Shown here in pieces: positions 47,901 to 57,600 of a stretch of 64,000 bases of DNA. Every line of letters begins with the position of its first letter. Position 1 is the stretch's first letter. Origin of the DNA: Mesaphorura yosii (taxonomy: Eukaryota; Arthropoda; Collembola; Poduromorpha; Tullbergiidae); the NCBI GenBank assembly GCA_009869945.1, contig WIXG01000023.1, positions 248,001-312,000 on the forward strand, written 5' to 3'. The notes under the pieces are model-generated. The model worked only from the letters and a program-made list of their open reading frames with translations. It had not been told where the DNA came from and did no database searches. The position numbers were made by a program, and so were the translations under genes.

Positions 47901-50900
47901 TGCAAAACGCATCCGTTTACAAATTCTTCTGCGTCGTACGTAATGCAGTGGGAGAGGAAGTAGTCGAGTCACATCTCGCGTGTACAACCAATTCAACCCA
48001 ACTCATGACGACAAAATTAAAGCTGAAACCACTCATTTTTCAAACTCTGACTTTGACTTCCACACGAAACGCACGAGCACGACGATGCGCTGGGTCGGTC
48101 TCAAAAATTCACCCAAAAAATAAATTATTCAATGTTCGCGTCGTCGCGCAGACTTCTGAGCTCGTGCAAGTGCCTTAGTAAAGGAATTCTTGATCTTCGA
48201 ATATTACAAGTTCATGCGAGACGCCCAACCCCGACGACAACGATAAATACAGAAAAGGATGGGTTGGTTTATGGGTGACTCATTTAATGAGGCAATGCAA
48301 TGAGTTCATTTCTTCTAGTAATAATCGTCGTATTTATCTTCATCTTTGAAGTGTGTAGACTTTCTCAACAGAAGCAGAAGCTCCGTTTACACATTGTCGT
48401 TACTCATTACGTGACTCTGTCACTGTCACCCTCGCAGCCCTCGCTTCGCTTTGCTTGCAGAATATGAACGATGAGGATCCACAGGAATCTTTGGCAACTC
48501 ATTTAAACTCTACAAATCGCTTCACTCTATTTCCAGTCGATTTGAAGGATGTGGAGACATTAAGCTTCGGGTTGAGCACTCATCTTTCTATTTCTGATAC
48601 TCATCTTTAGCATTGACTTTTTGAATTATTGTTTCGAACGAGTCCCGATCTATTATTCCATGACAGCGGTAATCAGAAGTACTTGCACTCTGTACGGCAT
48701 ATAATTTTTATTATGAATGACTGCCATTACCGTTTGCATTGTCAATGAGACGTAATTGGGTTGACAACCCCACGAGCCACTGCCGCTGCCTCTGCTATCG
48801 CAAGAGCAGAAGCAGAGGCCAGTCTGCTGTGCAGGACTCTTGATTTTAATTCTAGATTTGCATGATTAAAACACATGGCTGAGAAACCATAACTAAATTC
48901 CAGCTCATTTCGTATTCAATTTATTATCTGTCTAGAAAATTAATTAAAATGTGAAAAGGCTTCAGTAGCCGAGCGAAGTTGAGTCAAGCCATTGGTTAAT
49001 GGTCACATTTTGTGCTTTGTGCTCGCATTCTGTGGCTCAAGAGAATGAATGGCATTAATTCTGCAAAGTGCAGTACAACGCACTGTGCACGCCATTGCGA
49101 TGCAATTCGTGTACACATACATCATTAACGAGTAAATTGTTGTACTGGCCCAACTTGACATTGAGCCACGCTCACCAGAATATTCAATTGCGAACCGGCG
49201 TCACTTGTTTGCTCTCAATGCGACGTGGCGTGGGTTACCTCGTGCGTGTTTCAGAACAGCAAAGACAAAACATAAAAACTTCGCCCTTATTTTTCATGTC
49301 CTGATACAAATGCATGCACTTTTTAAGTATTCGAGTTTATTATTCTGCATAATGCATGCATTATTCATATGCATTTTTGTGCTTAACGTTCATTTCTGCA
49401 CTTATCCTCGAAAGAATTTTGTTGATGCGTGTTGATTTCATCTTTTCAAGAAAATTGTAAATATTTTAACAAGGAAGCCATACAAATGGTACTCAAGAAA
49501 ATGTTGAATAGGTGTCTTGTCTCATTCCTGCAATTTCAATACCCATTTCTGAATTGTACAGCAAAATGTACCCAACAAGAAGAAAATCGGCTATCCGGAT
49601 CCTGAATGCCAATAAAAGTCGAATAATCATCAGTCGACGGTTTCTCTTTGTGCGGAATGAATCATGCGTTATGCGTATCCACGTAATCATACGACTGACT
49701 GGCTGCTCAACAACTTTGATTCGAGCTCACTTTGTGCGAATGAACTGCAAGCAATTATTTCGTTTCCAAGCAACTCAACTGCTATATCGTCGCTCGACTG
49801 CGCTCTGCGCTGCACAGCTGCAGCAGTCAGCCATTGACTTTAATTTGACTCGACTCGACTACAATTTTGTTCTGTTCTCCTTTCCATTCAGTAGTTAATT
49901 CAGTAAATTGTTTAAAAATAGGCGACGGCCATTTTTCAAAGCACAGCGCATACATGCAAATGAAATTAAATTAGAAGTGAAATAGAATGCAAGAAATGCG
50001 TGTCTGTTTTGCTTTTCTTTCGTGCTTTTTGTGTCGTCTGCTTTCGTTAATTCGAATTCTGCATCTGCGAGAGCACAGATCATGCCGTAGCTGTAGCATT
50101 TTAGTTCCTGCTCCGTGTCGTGCTGGTGCTCCCCCTTTCCCTTTGAATTCGAACGCGCAACACATCACAGATGCATCGACTTTGACTTTGAAATTCAAGT
50201 TTCTTTTTGTGCCACGGTACAATGCAATAAGCAATATGCGCTGGGAACGGAGTGCCGTGCGCAAGTGATTCATGCGTGATTGCGTTTTATACGAAATTCC
50301 GGAGTCTAAAAGAGAAGATTAACGTTTCTTCTCACTGGAGTCGAGGCTTCCTTCATTTTCCATGGTTGCTGCGTCCTTTCTCCTCTTCATTTTCATCTCC
50401 GACATAAATATGCCTCGAACTGCCTCACTGGCAGGAGTTCATTCAATTCATGTCTCTTAGTAACTGCAACATAATCTTTATTGATCAATACATTAAAGAG
50501 CCACGCAAAGGAGTCGTACTGGGATTGCTACTGGTAGACGAACACGAAGAAATGGAAATAGCTAACGAGCACTACAGACAAACTGAATGGAGAATGAATT
50601 AACTGCTGCTGCTGCTGCATGAAGTTCGTAACGCTCCAGTACATAAATAAACGGAAGAAATTACTTATACACATTCTAATTTAAATGAATTAAACGTTGG
50701 TCTTGGTTTTGGCCCACAGTCCGCAGACACAGACCGACCCTTTGAAAAAGAATTAGAATTAGCTCGCCTTGGATACGGTTGGGTTTTGGCTCTGGCTCCC
50801 TTCAATACATGAAGTGCAATGTTCATATGCATGTGTCACGTTATTCTCCGGCCGAAGAGCCAATAAATTATTCCAGGAAAAAGAAACAGATTGAACTCAG

Positions 50901-53900
50901 CACGCCCAACGCACATTAACAAATTTACAAACTACTTGTGGACTTTCTGTACGACAACGATAAAAATGCATTGTGCACCCGGCTCAAGCTCAACAGAAGC
51001 TAAACATTGAGGAAGGGTACAAGTACAAAGTATAAATTAAGGTGAGGTATACACACCAATTCCGAATTTAGATTCTGTCCGAGGAACTTCATCGTTTCAT
51101 GTACTTAAACCTGTCACGTCTGACAAATCGGGTTGGCTATTGTTATAATGCGAAAGGAAGGAAACGAAAACTTGAACTTGGCGCTGATAAGGTCAGCTTG
51201 AGTTATATTTAAGCCGTAATGAGTGCAATGGTGGTGGTGCTGGTTCCAAAATTAGGTACAAACCCATTCAACCATTCATACAGGTTGGGAGTCGAAAGGG
51301 CAAATCAGTTTTGGTTCAATGCGTGGCGCGTTCTTATTTTTGTTTGTTCTAAATTACTTTCTAAATTCCAATTCCAAATGCGTGCTTATTTTCGACTTGC
51401 TGTGCTACGAACAAACTCATAAATATTCATTGTTCCTTTGTTTTGAAATGCGAAATATGAGCAGTATTTTTGTTGCTGTTTCTTGACAACTGAACGTCTG
51501 TTTGCAAATTGCCAATTATGAAGGCCAAGCTTTGAACTCTGACGCAGGCGCCATGGCTCACTTGGACATTGATTGTACATCTCATTGCAGTAAAAAGAGT
51601 TCAAAACAAATCACAGACATACGCAAAACATTTGAACCGACGTTTTAAACAAGTTTACGACTTTCCAACGCAGAGTAGTAAAAGTAAAATGCGAGTGCGA
51701 TGCAGTGCAATCAGGGAATCACGAATCAGTGACGATTGCATCTTCATTGTAGTTATTGGCAGTAAACCTCACTTTCCAGCCGAATTTATCGCCTGCCGTT
51801 GCCGTTTCGTGCAATGTCCGCATAAATTAAGGCCCAATGCACTCGAGGCTTGAAAGTATTAAATTGGCTGGTGCTATAAAAATGCGAAGCGATTTCCTAC
51901 TCGAGATATTTATGAATACCTTTTATTATCTACTTAAGCGTGATGGGCGATTCCCCAGCAGCGAGCCATTCATCTATTCACTCTTATGTAACATGTAATG
52001 GGCATCTCAAAGGTTACCAACAACACATGTCCAGCTCCAGCACAGGATAAATATTTACGTGTACTGTACGTGCAACATGAGATAAAAAGATGATTGACCT
52101 TTGAGTTTAGTTGGTCGGATCTTCTTACGAATTCTTAATTCTAATCGCTAATCACACAATCCTTTTTTCCAGGATTCCCGTGGACGTGGACCGTAGTCGA
52201 CTGGATGTGAACATGGACTGTCGTCATGTTGGCTGTTGGAAACTAAAACTAAAACCCTTTACCGTGATCGTGATAGTTAATAGCTTTCAATAAACTTATC
52301 AACACAACTTTATACTCTCGCATGTTTCTTGGGCATACATTACAAATGTTCGACTCGAGGGTGTTCGCAGTAGAGTTCCTTGTTGAGTGATAAGAAAAAC
52401 AAACTCCGATCCATGTATCTTCAGGTCATTACAAATATTATTATTACACTATTTGTAATGGAGAATGTAAACGAATTTACGTTCCGAGGCATCTGGCATG
52501 GTCGCATAGTTTTAGAACTTTGTCTTGCAATTACAATTCATTCTTATTACAGTCGACAGTACACAGAAGATCAACTTAAAGCCAAGACACGAAAGATGCG
52601 CAAAGCAAAGGATTATAAAATATTTATGGGTGTTCTGAAAATGAGTTTGATGATCTCTCGAATGACCGTGCCTCCTGTGCTGCGTCATGGCGAATGTGAG
52701 CATCTTGTCCTGTGCGTAAACTGAGTTCAAGTTTAAGGACGGTCGTAAAAAAAGTTTTGATGACGAACTGCTGCTCGCGAGACGGCTCGTCGGCCCATTA
52801 ATAGACAAAGTTAAAGTCGGTCATAGAAATCATAAATTTAATAATTCAATTGAGCAGAATTCGCCGCAAAGCAGACACAAACGCAGGCCGAGACCGCGTC
52901 CTTATAATTTCAAGATAACAATAGGAAATGAGACTGACTACAAAATGTGTGCCTCAAATTTACTTTCGATTCGAACGAGCAGATCCGAAGGCAAAAAGAA
53001 GAACCACAGAAAACAACAGTACAAAACACGCATTGTAATTGGAACGTTAACGAATTGAATCGTGATGGATCACAATCCACACGGAAAATGTATTACAATT
53101 AACAATCGTGTTAAACCGGTCTGAAGTTAGCGAGTCTTTGGGCTTGACTTTGACTTATTTTGTTTCGCTAATGAAAAAGTTACTCAGTTGCCTGATTTTG
53201 AGTCTACAAACTCAAACTGCCTACCTGCCTGCAACAAGTGCATGATTACCTTTCATTATCTTTGTTGCTAAGATTGTTATACCGAGTGGATGATGATCAT
53301 CAATAATTGAGAACAATAATAAAGTGTTGTGACCTACAATGCAAATAGAATCTTGCAAGTTGCAAGTAATACGGCCAGTGCAGGCATTGCATTACTGCGG
53401 CTGTGGTGGAGGTGGCAAATAAATCCTAAATGCATTCATTCGACCGTACTCGTCTGTGCGCATAAGGAAAGAAGAGTTTCAGGCTTCAAGGCATAATTAC
53501 AACAAACGAGAAGCAGCAGGTAAAAGACGGATGGATGGACGGATGCAAAGGAAACCATCTTGGCTTGGTTTCTTGAGTTTTGTGGTAAAAAAAGCAAGCA
53601 AACACTTTGCACTTTGTACCAACTCAAGCCAGTCAAGCATTGTTTTAGGTACTGCACTGCTTCAGTTCTTGAGTACAGCCGTAAGCATTGTTGGGCATGC
53701 GAACCATTTCGTCGGGTCTTTGCCTCATTGTTATACTTGTCCTTATGGCCATGGCTATAATGTTTCGCTTCACAGGTAGTGAAGTGGGCACATAAATTGA
53801 ACAACCGCTCTTGCTCTTGCCTTCCATAAGTCGACACAAAGAAAAGTTGGGCGAACGACTAAATACAGCACAATGCCTAATTTCTACTACTTTTAAGGAA

Positions 53901-54644
53901 AAGGAAGTCGGTAACATAAAGTTCAAAATGGACTCCTGTCCGATGAACACGTGGACGCATGTTCACGAACCCACGAGCTCAAACTCTTAAAAATGACTCA
54001 AGTCTTAAAATACGTCCGATGGATAATTTCGTAATACAGAATACAAGTACGGAATTATAAAAGGTTCGTGATAAATGCGGGCATTGCTTGCTGAAATTAT
54101 ATTACCTTAATTGAATGGCTGTCCTGGCATTGGCATGAACTGTCGAACGCCAAGCCAAGCCAGCCAAGCATACCCTGACTTTCATTTAAAGGTACGCTCG
54201 TGCTCTGCTCTGTATTGGCCATCGTTATGCGTCATCCCAACGTTCCCATTGTTGCATGTACTAAATATAGTGAACGTAAAGTACGACAGACAAGACAGGT
54301 TAATGACACACGAAAGACACGGGCGGAATAGGATGGAAGCCATAACCATCACAAAAACTCTTTGATGGATATTTTTATGCTGCATGCAGTAATGAGCTTT
54401 TCGCAAACGCAAATCGCAATGTCGATCTCAACTCGACTCGCCCTTTGTTATGATTTTAACTTATAAATGGCAATAAAAGCAATAGTGCGCCGAAAGTGAA
54501 GGTTATACTTTTTGAGTGTCAGCAAGCAAGCTAGCGTTCGCAATTGCAATTATGATTGAAGCTATGAAGCTGATTTTGCCAAGAACTGGAGGGCTCACCT
54601 GTTAATGCTAGCCCAAGTAGTATTAAATTTCTTGTTCGTCCCAT
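26731..54644 (-). CDS. Fas3: Fasciclin III-like Ig adhesion protein with alternative tails
   Basis: A single-pass homophilic adhesion molecule. Drosophila Fas3 acts at septate junctions and in motor-axon target recognition. Shared exons on the minus strand are 54644-54599, 33810-33442, 31354-31208, 31117-30917, 30839-30652, 30559-30412 and 30341-30228 (1213 nt, phase 1). Tail A is 29354-29098 (489 residues in total). Tail B is 27360-27330, 27258-27069 and 26991-26731 (564 residues in total). Residues 1-23 form a signal peptide. Ig1 has C50, C60, C102 and C119, with the family pattern PGYSYTGDGL..GSCG. Ig2 has C172 and C230. Ig3 (about 255-366) lacks the cysteine pair, as in Drosophila Fas3. 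The membrane helix is about 372-394, followed by YTRAKGLLCF, very like the Fas3 juxtamembrane sequence. The length is close to the 500-580 residues usual for the family. All splice phases agree. Confidence 0.92.
27069..27258 (-). CDS. Fas3: Fas3 tail B, middle exon
   Basis: Acceptor TTCGTTGCACAG, donor GTACAT. It encodes MDGDGGESAAGTETDAPAKP and later RRLQTRLSAIYENLQKLKPQ, a short charged and probably helical segment. It enters with one base completing a codon and leaves in phase 0. The ATG near its start is internal, not an initiation codon. Confidence 0.88.
27330..27360 (-). CDS. Fas3: Fas3 tail B, 31-nt micro-exon
   Basis: Acceptor TTCTCGCTTCTCCACAG and donor GTAAGA. Joined to the membrane exon in phase 1 it reads G-NDGTASEKE-R and passes into the next exon without a break. 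The exact phase fit on both sides supports it despite its size. Confidence 0.82.
27361..29097 (-). other. Fas3 intron (tail-B transcript) and 3' UTR (tail-A transcript)
   Basis: No coding sequence is visible here. For tail-A transcripts this is the 3' UTR. One candidate minus-strand AATAAA lies at 27656-27661. Confidence 0.55.
29098..29354 (-). CDS. Fas3: Fas3 tail A, alternative terminal exon
   Basis: Acceptor TTCTTCTGCTTCTTCAG. It joins the membrane exon in phase 1 and encodes GRSKYQDDSHSTAKIEGAPS, a Gly/Pro/Asn-rich middle and the proline stretch GVPPPAPTIPPPPMDD. It ends KDSPV followed by TAA. The last three residues S-P-V fit a class I PDZ ligand, and the proline run fits SH3/EVH1-type binding. 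Six bases into the exon there is a consensus donor, GTAAGT, discussed in the findings. Confidence 0.88.
29355..30227 (-). other. Fas3 intron after the membrane exon
   Basis: This 873-nt intron separates the membrane exon from tail A. The donor is GTGAAC, not perfect, which would suit regulated tail choice. I see no other feature in it. Confidence 0.75.
30228..30341 (-). CDS. Fas3: Fas3 transmembrane exon
   Basis: It encodes GALSAGGIVGLVLGIPAILI followed by ILAIIVVYTRAKGLLCFK. This is the membrane helix and stop-transfer signal, phase 1 at both ends. The sequence YTRAKGLLCF resembles FARATGRWCF of Drosophila Fas3. Confidence 0.93.
30412..30559 (-). CDS. Fas3: Fas3 exon: second half of Ig3
   Basis: It encodes NQSGLFEYRLEIFKLEEEDL and then VYRLRAHNQLGQPIELQI. 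The F strand has leucine where cysteine is usual, matching the Fas3 family (IYNLRASNELG in Drosophila). It enters in phase 0 and leaves in phase 1. Confidence 0.92.
30652..30839 (-). CDS. Fas3: Fas3 exon: first half of Ig3
   Basis: Acceptor GTATTTTCTTTCCAG, donor GTAAGT. It encodes PPRAVDRFSPAYVSGIGERA and then AVNISSNPNPEVSWLVGN. The B strand lacks cysteine, and NIS is a potential N-glycosylation site. Confidence 0.92.
30917..31117 (-). CDS. Fas3: Fas3 exon: second half of Ig2
   Basis: It encodes GDMEIVNRSPVLDRTTNDSR, a glycosylation site NFT (Asn208), and GMDVRCMLIHE with the second Ig2 cysteine (C230). Acceptor TTTTGTATACAG, donor GTAAGT. Confidence 0.92.
31208..31354 (-). CDS. Fas3: Fas3 exon: first half of Ig2
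   Basis: It begins KKPSRPHLDDEGNRLKNLLD and contains VDLTCYAEGGQPQPQFKWFI, with C172 and the Ig tryptophan. It enters and leaves in phase 1. Confidence 0.92.
31355..33441 (-). other. Fas3 intron between Ig1 and Ig2
   Basis: A 2087-nt intron without supportable coding content. Near 32567-32578 it has CCTAACCTAACC, two copies of the arthropod-type TTAGG unit, which is too short to be significant. Confidence 0.8.
33442..33810 (-). CDS. Fas3: Fas3 exon: signal peptide end and Ig1
   Basis: Acceptor CCCTTTCTTCTCTTTTGCAG, donor GTAAGT. It encodes LISCTNGQGAGNRPAQVPTP, then the whole first Ig domain with four cysteines and the segment PGYSYTGDGLDRGSCGLVIS, the best single match to Drosophila Fas3. 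An ATG-started open frame reaches back to 33886, but the upstream residues do not form a signal peptide. Confidence 0.93.
46468..46579. repeat. Cluster of direct and inverted GGAACAA/TTGTTCC motifs
   Basis: Within about 110 bp the motif appears as GGAACAATT, GGAAACAATT, GGGAACAAAT and, inverted, TTTGTTTCC, AATTGTTCCC and CATTGTTCCC. TCTGGAAACAA (46478-46488) and TTGTTTCCAGA (46529-46539) are exact reverse complements. It may be a degenerate repeat or a cluster of binding sites. Confidence 0.6.
47160..47225. other. Locally GC-rich, CpG-containing patch
   Basis: A stretch with many CG dinucleotides (CACGCGCGAGCGAATCGGCT and onward) that ends in GGCG|GTGAGT, a consensus donor on the plus strand. 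It could be a promoter or a non-coding first exon. I see no open frame that supports a protein. Confidence 0.25.
50603..50617. repeat. CTG trinucleotide repeat
   Basis: Five CTG units in non-coding DNA. A minor simple repeat. Confidence 0.7.
54599..54644 (-). CDS. Fas3: Fas3 first coding exon: signal peptide
   Basis: It encodes MGRTRNLILLGLALTG, with the last codon split in phase 1 before a GTGAGC donor. Joined to the Ig1 exon it gives a textbook signal peptide: two arginines near the N-terminus, a hydrophobic core, then ISCTNG before the mature domain. The start context is CCACAATGG. The phase fit, the signal-peptide character and the strand all agree, although the exon is very short and 20.8 kb from the next. 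Confidence 0.72.
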
Positions 54645-57600
54645 TGTGGAAGTAAAATGTGATGTGTTGAGTTGGGAACACGTTAAAAGAATCGGTTAAA
54701 TTAAAACGCACTAATTTCCGCAATTGTTCCAAAAATAGCTGGCAATCTCCAGAGATGACAAGATGAGGGGATTCCGGCTCGGTGATGAATGATTTTCTTA
54801 AGGAAGGAAAACAACTTCACCCATTCACTGAATCCTTCTACTGTACTGCTTTGCTTATTGTCGGTGTGTTGCTGTTCGCTTTCAACTTGTCATAACAGAA
54901 TAACAACAATCACGAGCGAGCGTTGGTCTTTCGGCTTTCGTAATACTCTCGTTAATTATTTTGTCACAAAATAAATGCAAACACTGTCGAGTATGTCGCC
55001 GTTCCGGGGACGCGTCGTGGTCTTGCTTGAGTGAGAGAAAGCACGCTTGCACTGATCCAAGTTGTCGCTTCGGATCCGTCCGACTGTCGACTTCTCGGAG
55101 AAAGAGTGCAGTTGCCCCGGTCTAGAACCAGTACCAGCAGCAGCGATAGCAATAGCAATGGTGGCTTGGGAAAAGAGCGACTCTCTCCAACTACGAACGA
55201 TAATACGCCAAGACGCGAAAAAATCAATACATGTGTAGGAATCTAAAAACTGACAAACTCCAACACGAATGCGTAGCGGTGTCCTGCTTGGCTTGTGGCT
55301 TGAGTTGTTGTGAGACGCGAGACGCACGAACGACAAGAGAGTTCCTTCCACTTGTGAACCTCCAATGCAACTAAACTGCTTGCGCTTGTTTAACGACAGT
55401 CCGTACGCGTACCTCACTCAAAACAGAACGCAATGCAACGTAGCGAGCGACCAAAAGTAAGCAAATGAAGTGACGTAATTCTTATCACTTCTATGATTCT
55501 AGACTGAATTAGTCACTTTAAATGCTGAATGAATGGGTGCGTTGCGTTCTAGATTCCGTTCTGCTGTAGGTCGTAGGAAATAAGAAATGATCTGTCGCTG
55601 TCAATGAGTCACCAAATAAACCGGAGCGTGTACGTTTCGCCTGTGCTATTTTAGATGATCTTTATGCTGTATTGCGTGAGTGTGAGTAGTAAGAGGCAAT
55701 GCAGGCGGTACGCACTAAACTGTAACCAGAGAAGACACCGAATTGAACTGATACAGAACGAGTTACAAGCGTTCGGGAGATGATGACAACCAAAAAAGAT
55801 GCGTTGCGTGTGTAAATTCAACTCTACACGGATGCTGTGTACGTGAACCAGAGTAAAGGAGTGCGAGCACAGCCTGTTGCCAGTTTTAAAGCAAACCGTC
55901 AACTTTTCTATTGTACTTTTGTAGTTTGTACGGGAAATACACTGAAAGTACCATCAACATCAACGTCGAATCATTGCTGAGATTTTCAGCAGTGCAGGAG
56001 ATGGGAGACGGGAGATAGGCGAAATAATGAAAAGTTACGTGTAGCCAAGTCCCTATTACATTTATTCGTTGGTTGTTCAAATCAATTTTGGATTCAGTTA
56101 CACGCTGTGGCTGGCTACGACGCTTTCCTCTTTGGCATTTTACCCTTGCTCTGCTGGGACTCGGATGGGGAGAGAGCGTTACTCTTTGGATGATTTTTAT
56201 TTCTCACAACACAACGTGTAACTTGACTGTGGGGTTCGAATCATTGCATTGCATTGTGGCATTGTTGGATTTTGTTGCAGACAGAGGAGGGATGAGAACG
56301 CTTTTGGTAGTAGAACGTAGCCCAGCGTCAGCGAAGATTACAGGCGTACAGGGTGAAAAGCGTTGTTCAGGTTCGTGATTCGGAATACGGCGACCACTGC
56401 TTGAAATTACAGGCCTCCCCTGTGCCAGTGCTAACTCATTGTTGGGCTACTGTCATTGTTGCTGTTGGGCCTGCGCACCTCGGCTCTCTTGCAATGCGAT
56501 GGAATTGCAAAGGTAAAGGTAAAACGAAACCTCTCACCGCTGATTATGCCGTTGGACTAAAGGACATCTTTTGTCGTTGAACCGTCCACGTCTTTCCATC
56601 GCTCACAACGTTATTTTCCACTGTACTGCGGCGATACAACTGAAGTTCACGCGTTTCAAACATCAACAACCCCGTAAAAATACAAAATCCATAAACAGGC
56701 ACAGACTCATGAAAATTCACAATTGCTTTTGCTTCGCTTTGAGTCTTGAATATTGAGTTAGCAAAAGCTACAGGCAGGCAGCAATTCCATCCACATCCAC
56801 ATAAAACCGCATGCATGCTGGCGCTGGTGTGTGTGCTGGCGGCGATGTGATATTCAAGTGCGGTGCGCGCAATAGATGATGAAGGTTCTTTGTGCATTTT
56901 CTCTCTTGAAGTTTCCGAAAAATATTGTATAATCAAACACCGCGCCGCACCAGTGGCACAGAGCAGAGCAGCGCCTCAGCCACAGCAAGTCGCTGTGTCG
57001 TGGCCGTGGCCATAATAATGGGAAAAGGAAGACGTAAAAGTGCATCGTACGAACGAACGAAGTGCTTTACGTAATAATATTTAGCCAATGCAATAATGCA
57101 GCGAAGGCGTGGCGCTCCCCTCTTCATCTTTTATTTCATCCTTTCCATCATCTCGCCTGTGAACTGCGACTACGATCTTCGATGGTGATCTTTCTCCCCG
57201 GCTGAACATTTATTAGCGCGGATTAATACGGCGGAGGCAGTAGCAGTAGCTCTCCAGAATTTAATAAAGTCATATTCGTACCAACTTTATACCAACGCCC
57301 AGTCAGAAACTGAGTCAGAAGCCAAAGAAATCAAGTTCGATTCCGGGAAAGTGTCGAAGTCTGCAATTCATATACAAATTGTAAACAATCATGGAATGAA
57401 GCACACATTCGATTCGATAACTCTCGATTTCTATATTTGCATGTCTGTTAACAGAAGAACTGGGGTAGAAGGGTGGAACGTGGAAATAGCACATGGGAAA
57501 ATGCAACACACCAGTTTCGATACGCTGCTGATAAAACATGTCATTATCTTTCCGGCTATCGATATTACCTTACGTAAATAATAACAGACCATGCATATGC

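Larger units (their letters stand above)
33811..54598 (-). other. Fas3 intron 1 (20.8 kb)
   Basis: The interval between the signal-peptide exon and the Ig1 exon. I found no convincing gene on either strand. The open frames are short, without domains, and change strand at random. It contains simple repeats and short palindromes, listed separately. Long first introns often hold enhancers, but nothing specific can be assigned from sequence alone. Confidence 0.6.

Noticed and set aside
53456-53580. Minus-strand hydrophobic stretch MVSFASVHPSVFYLLLLVCC as an alternative Fas3 signal peptide
   Set aside because: No donor in the required phase 1 follows. The exon at 54599-54644 fits much better.
56231-56242. 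GGTTCGAATC, a tRNA B-box-like sequence; similarly GTTCGATTCC near 57335
   Set aside because: No A box, acceptor stem or cloverleaf can be built around either.
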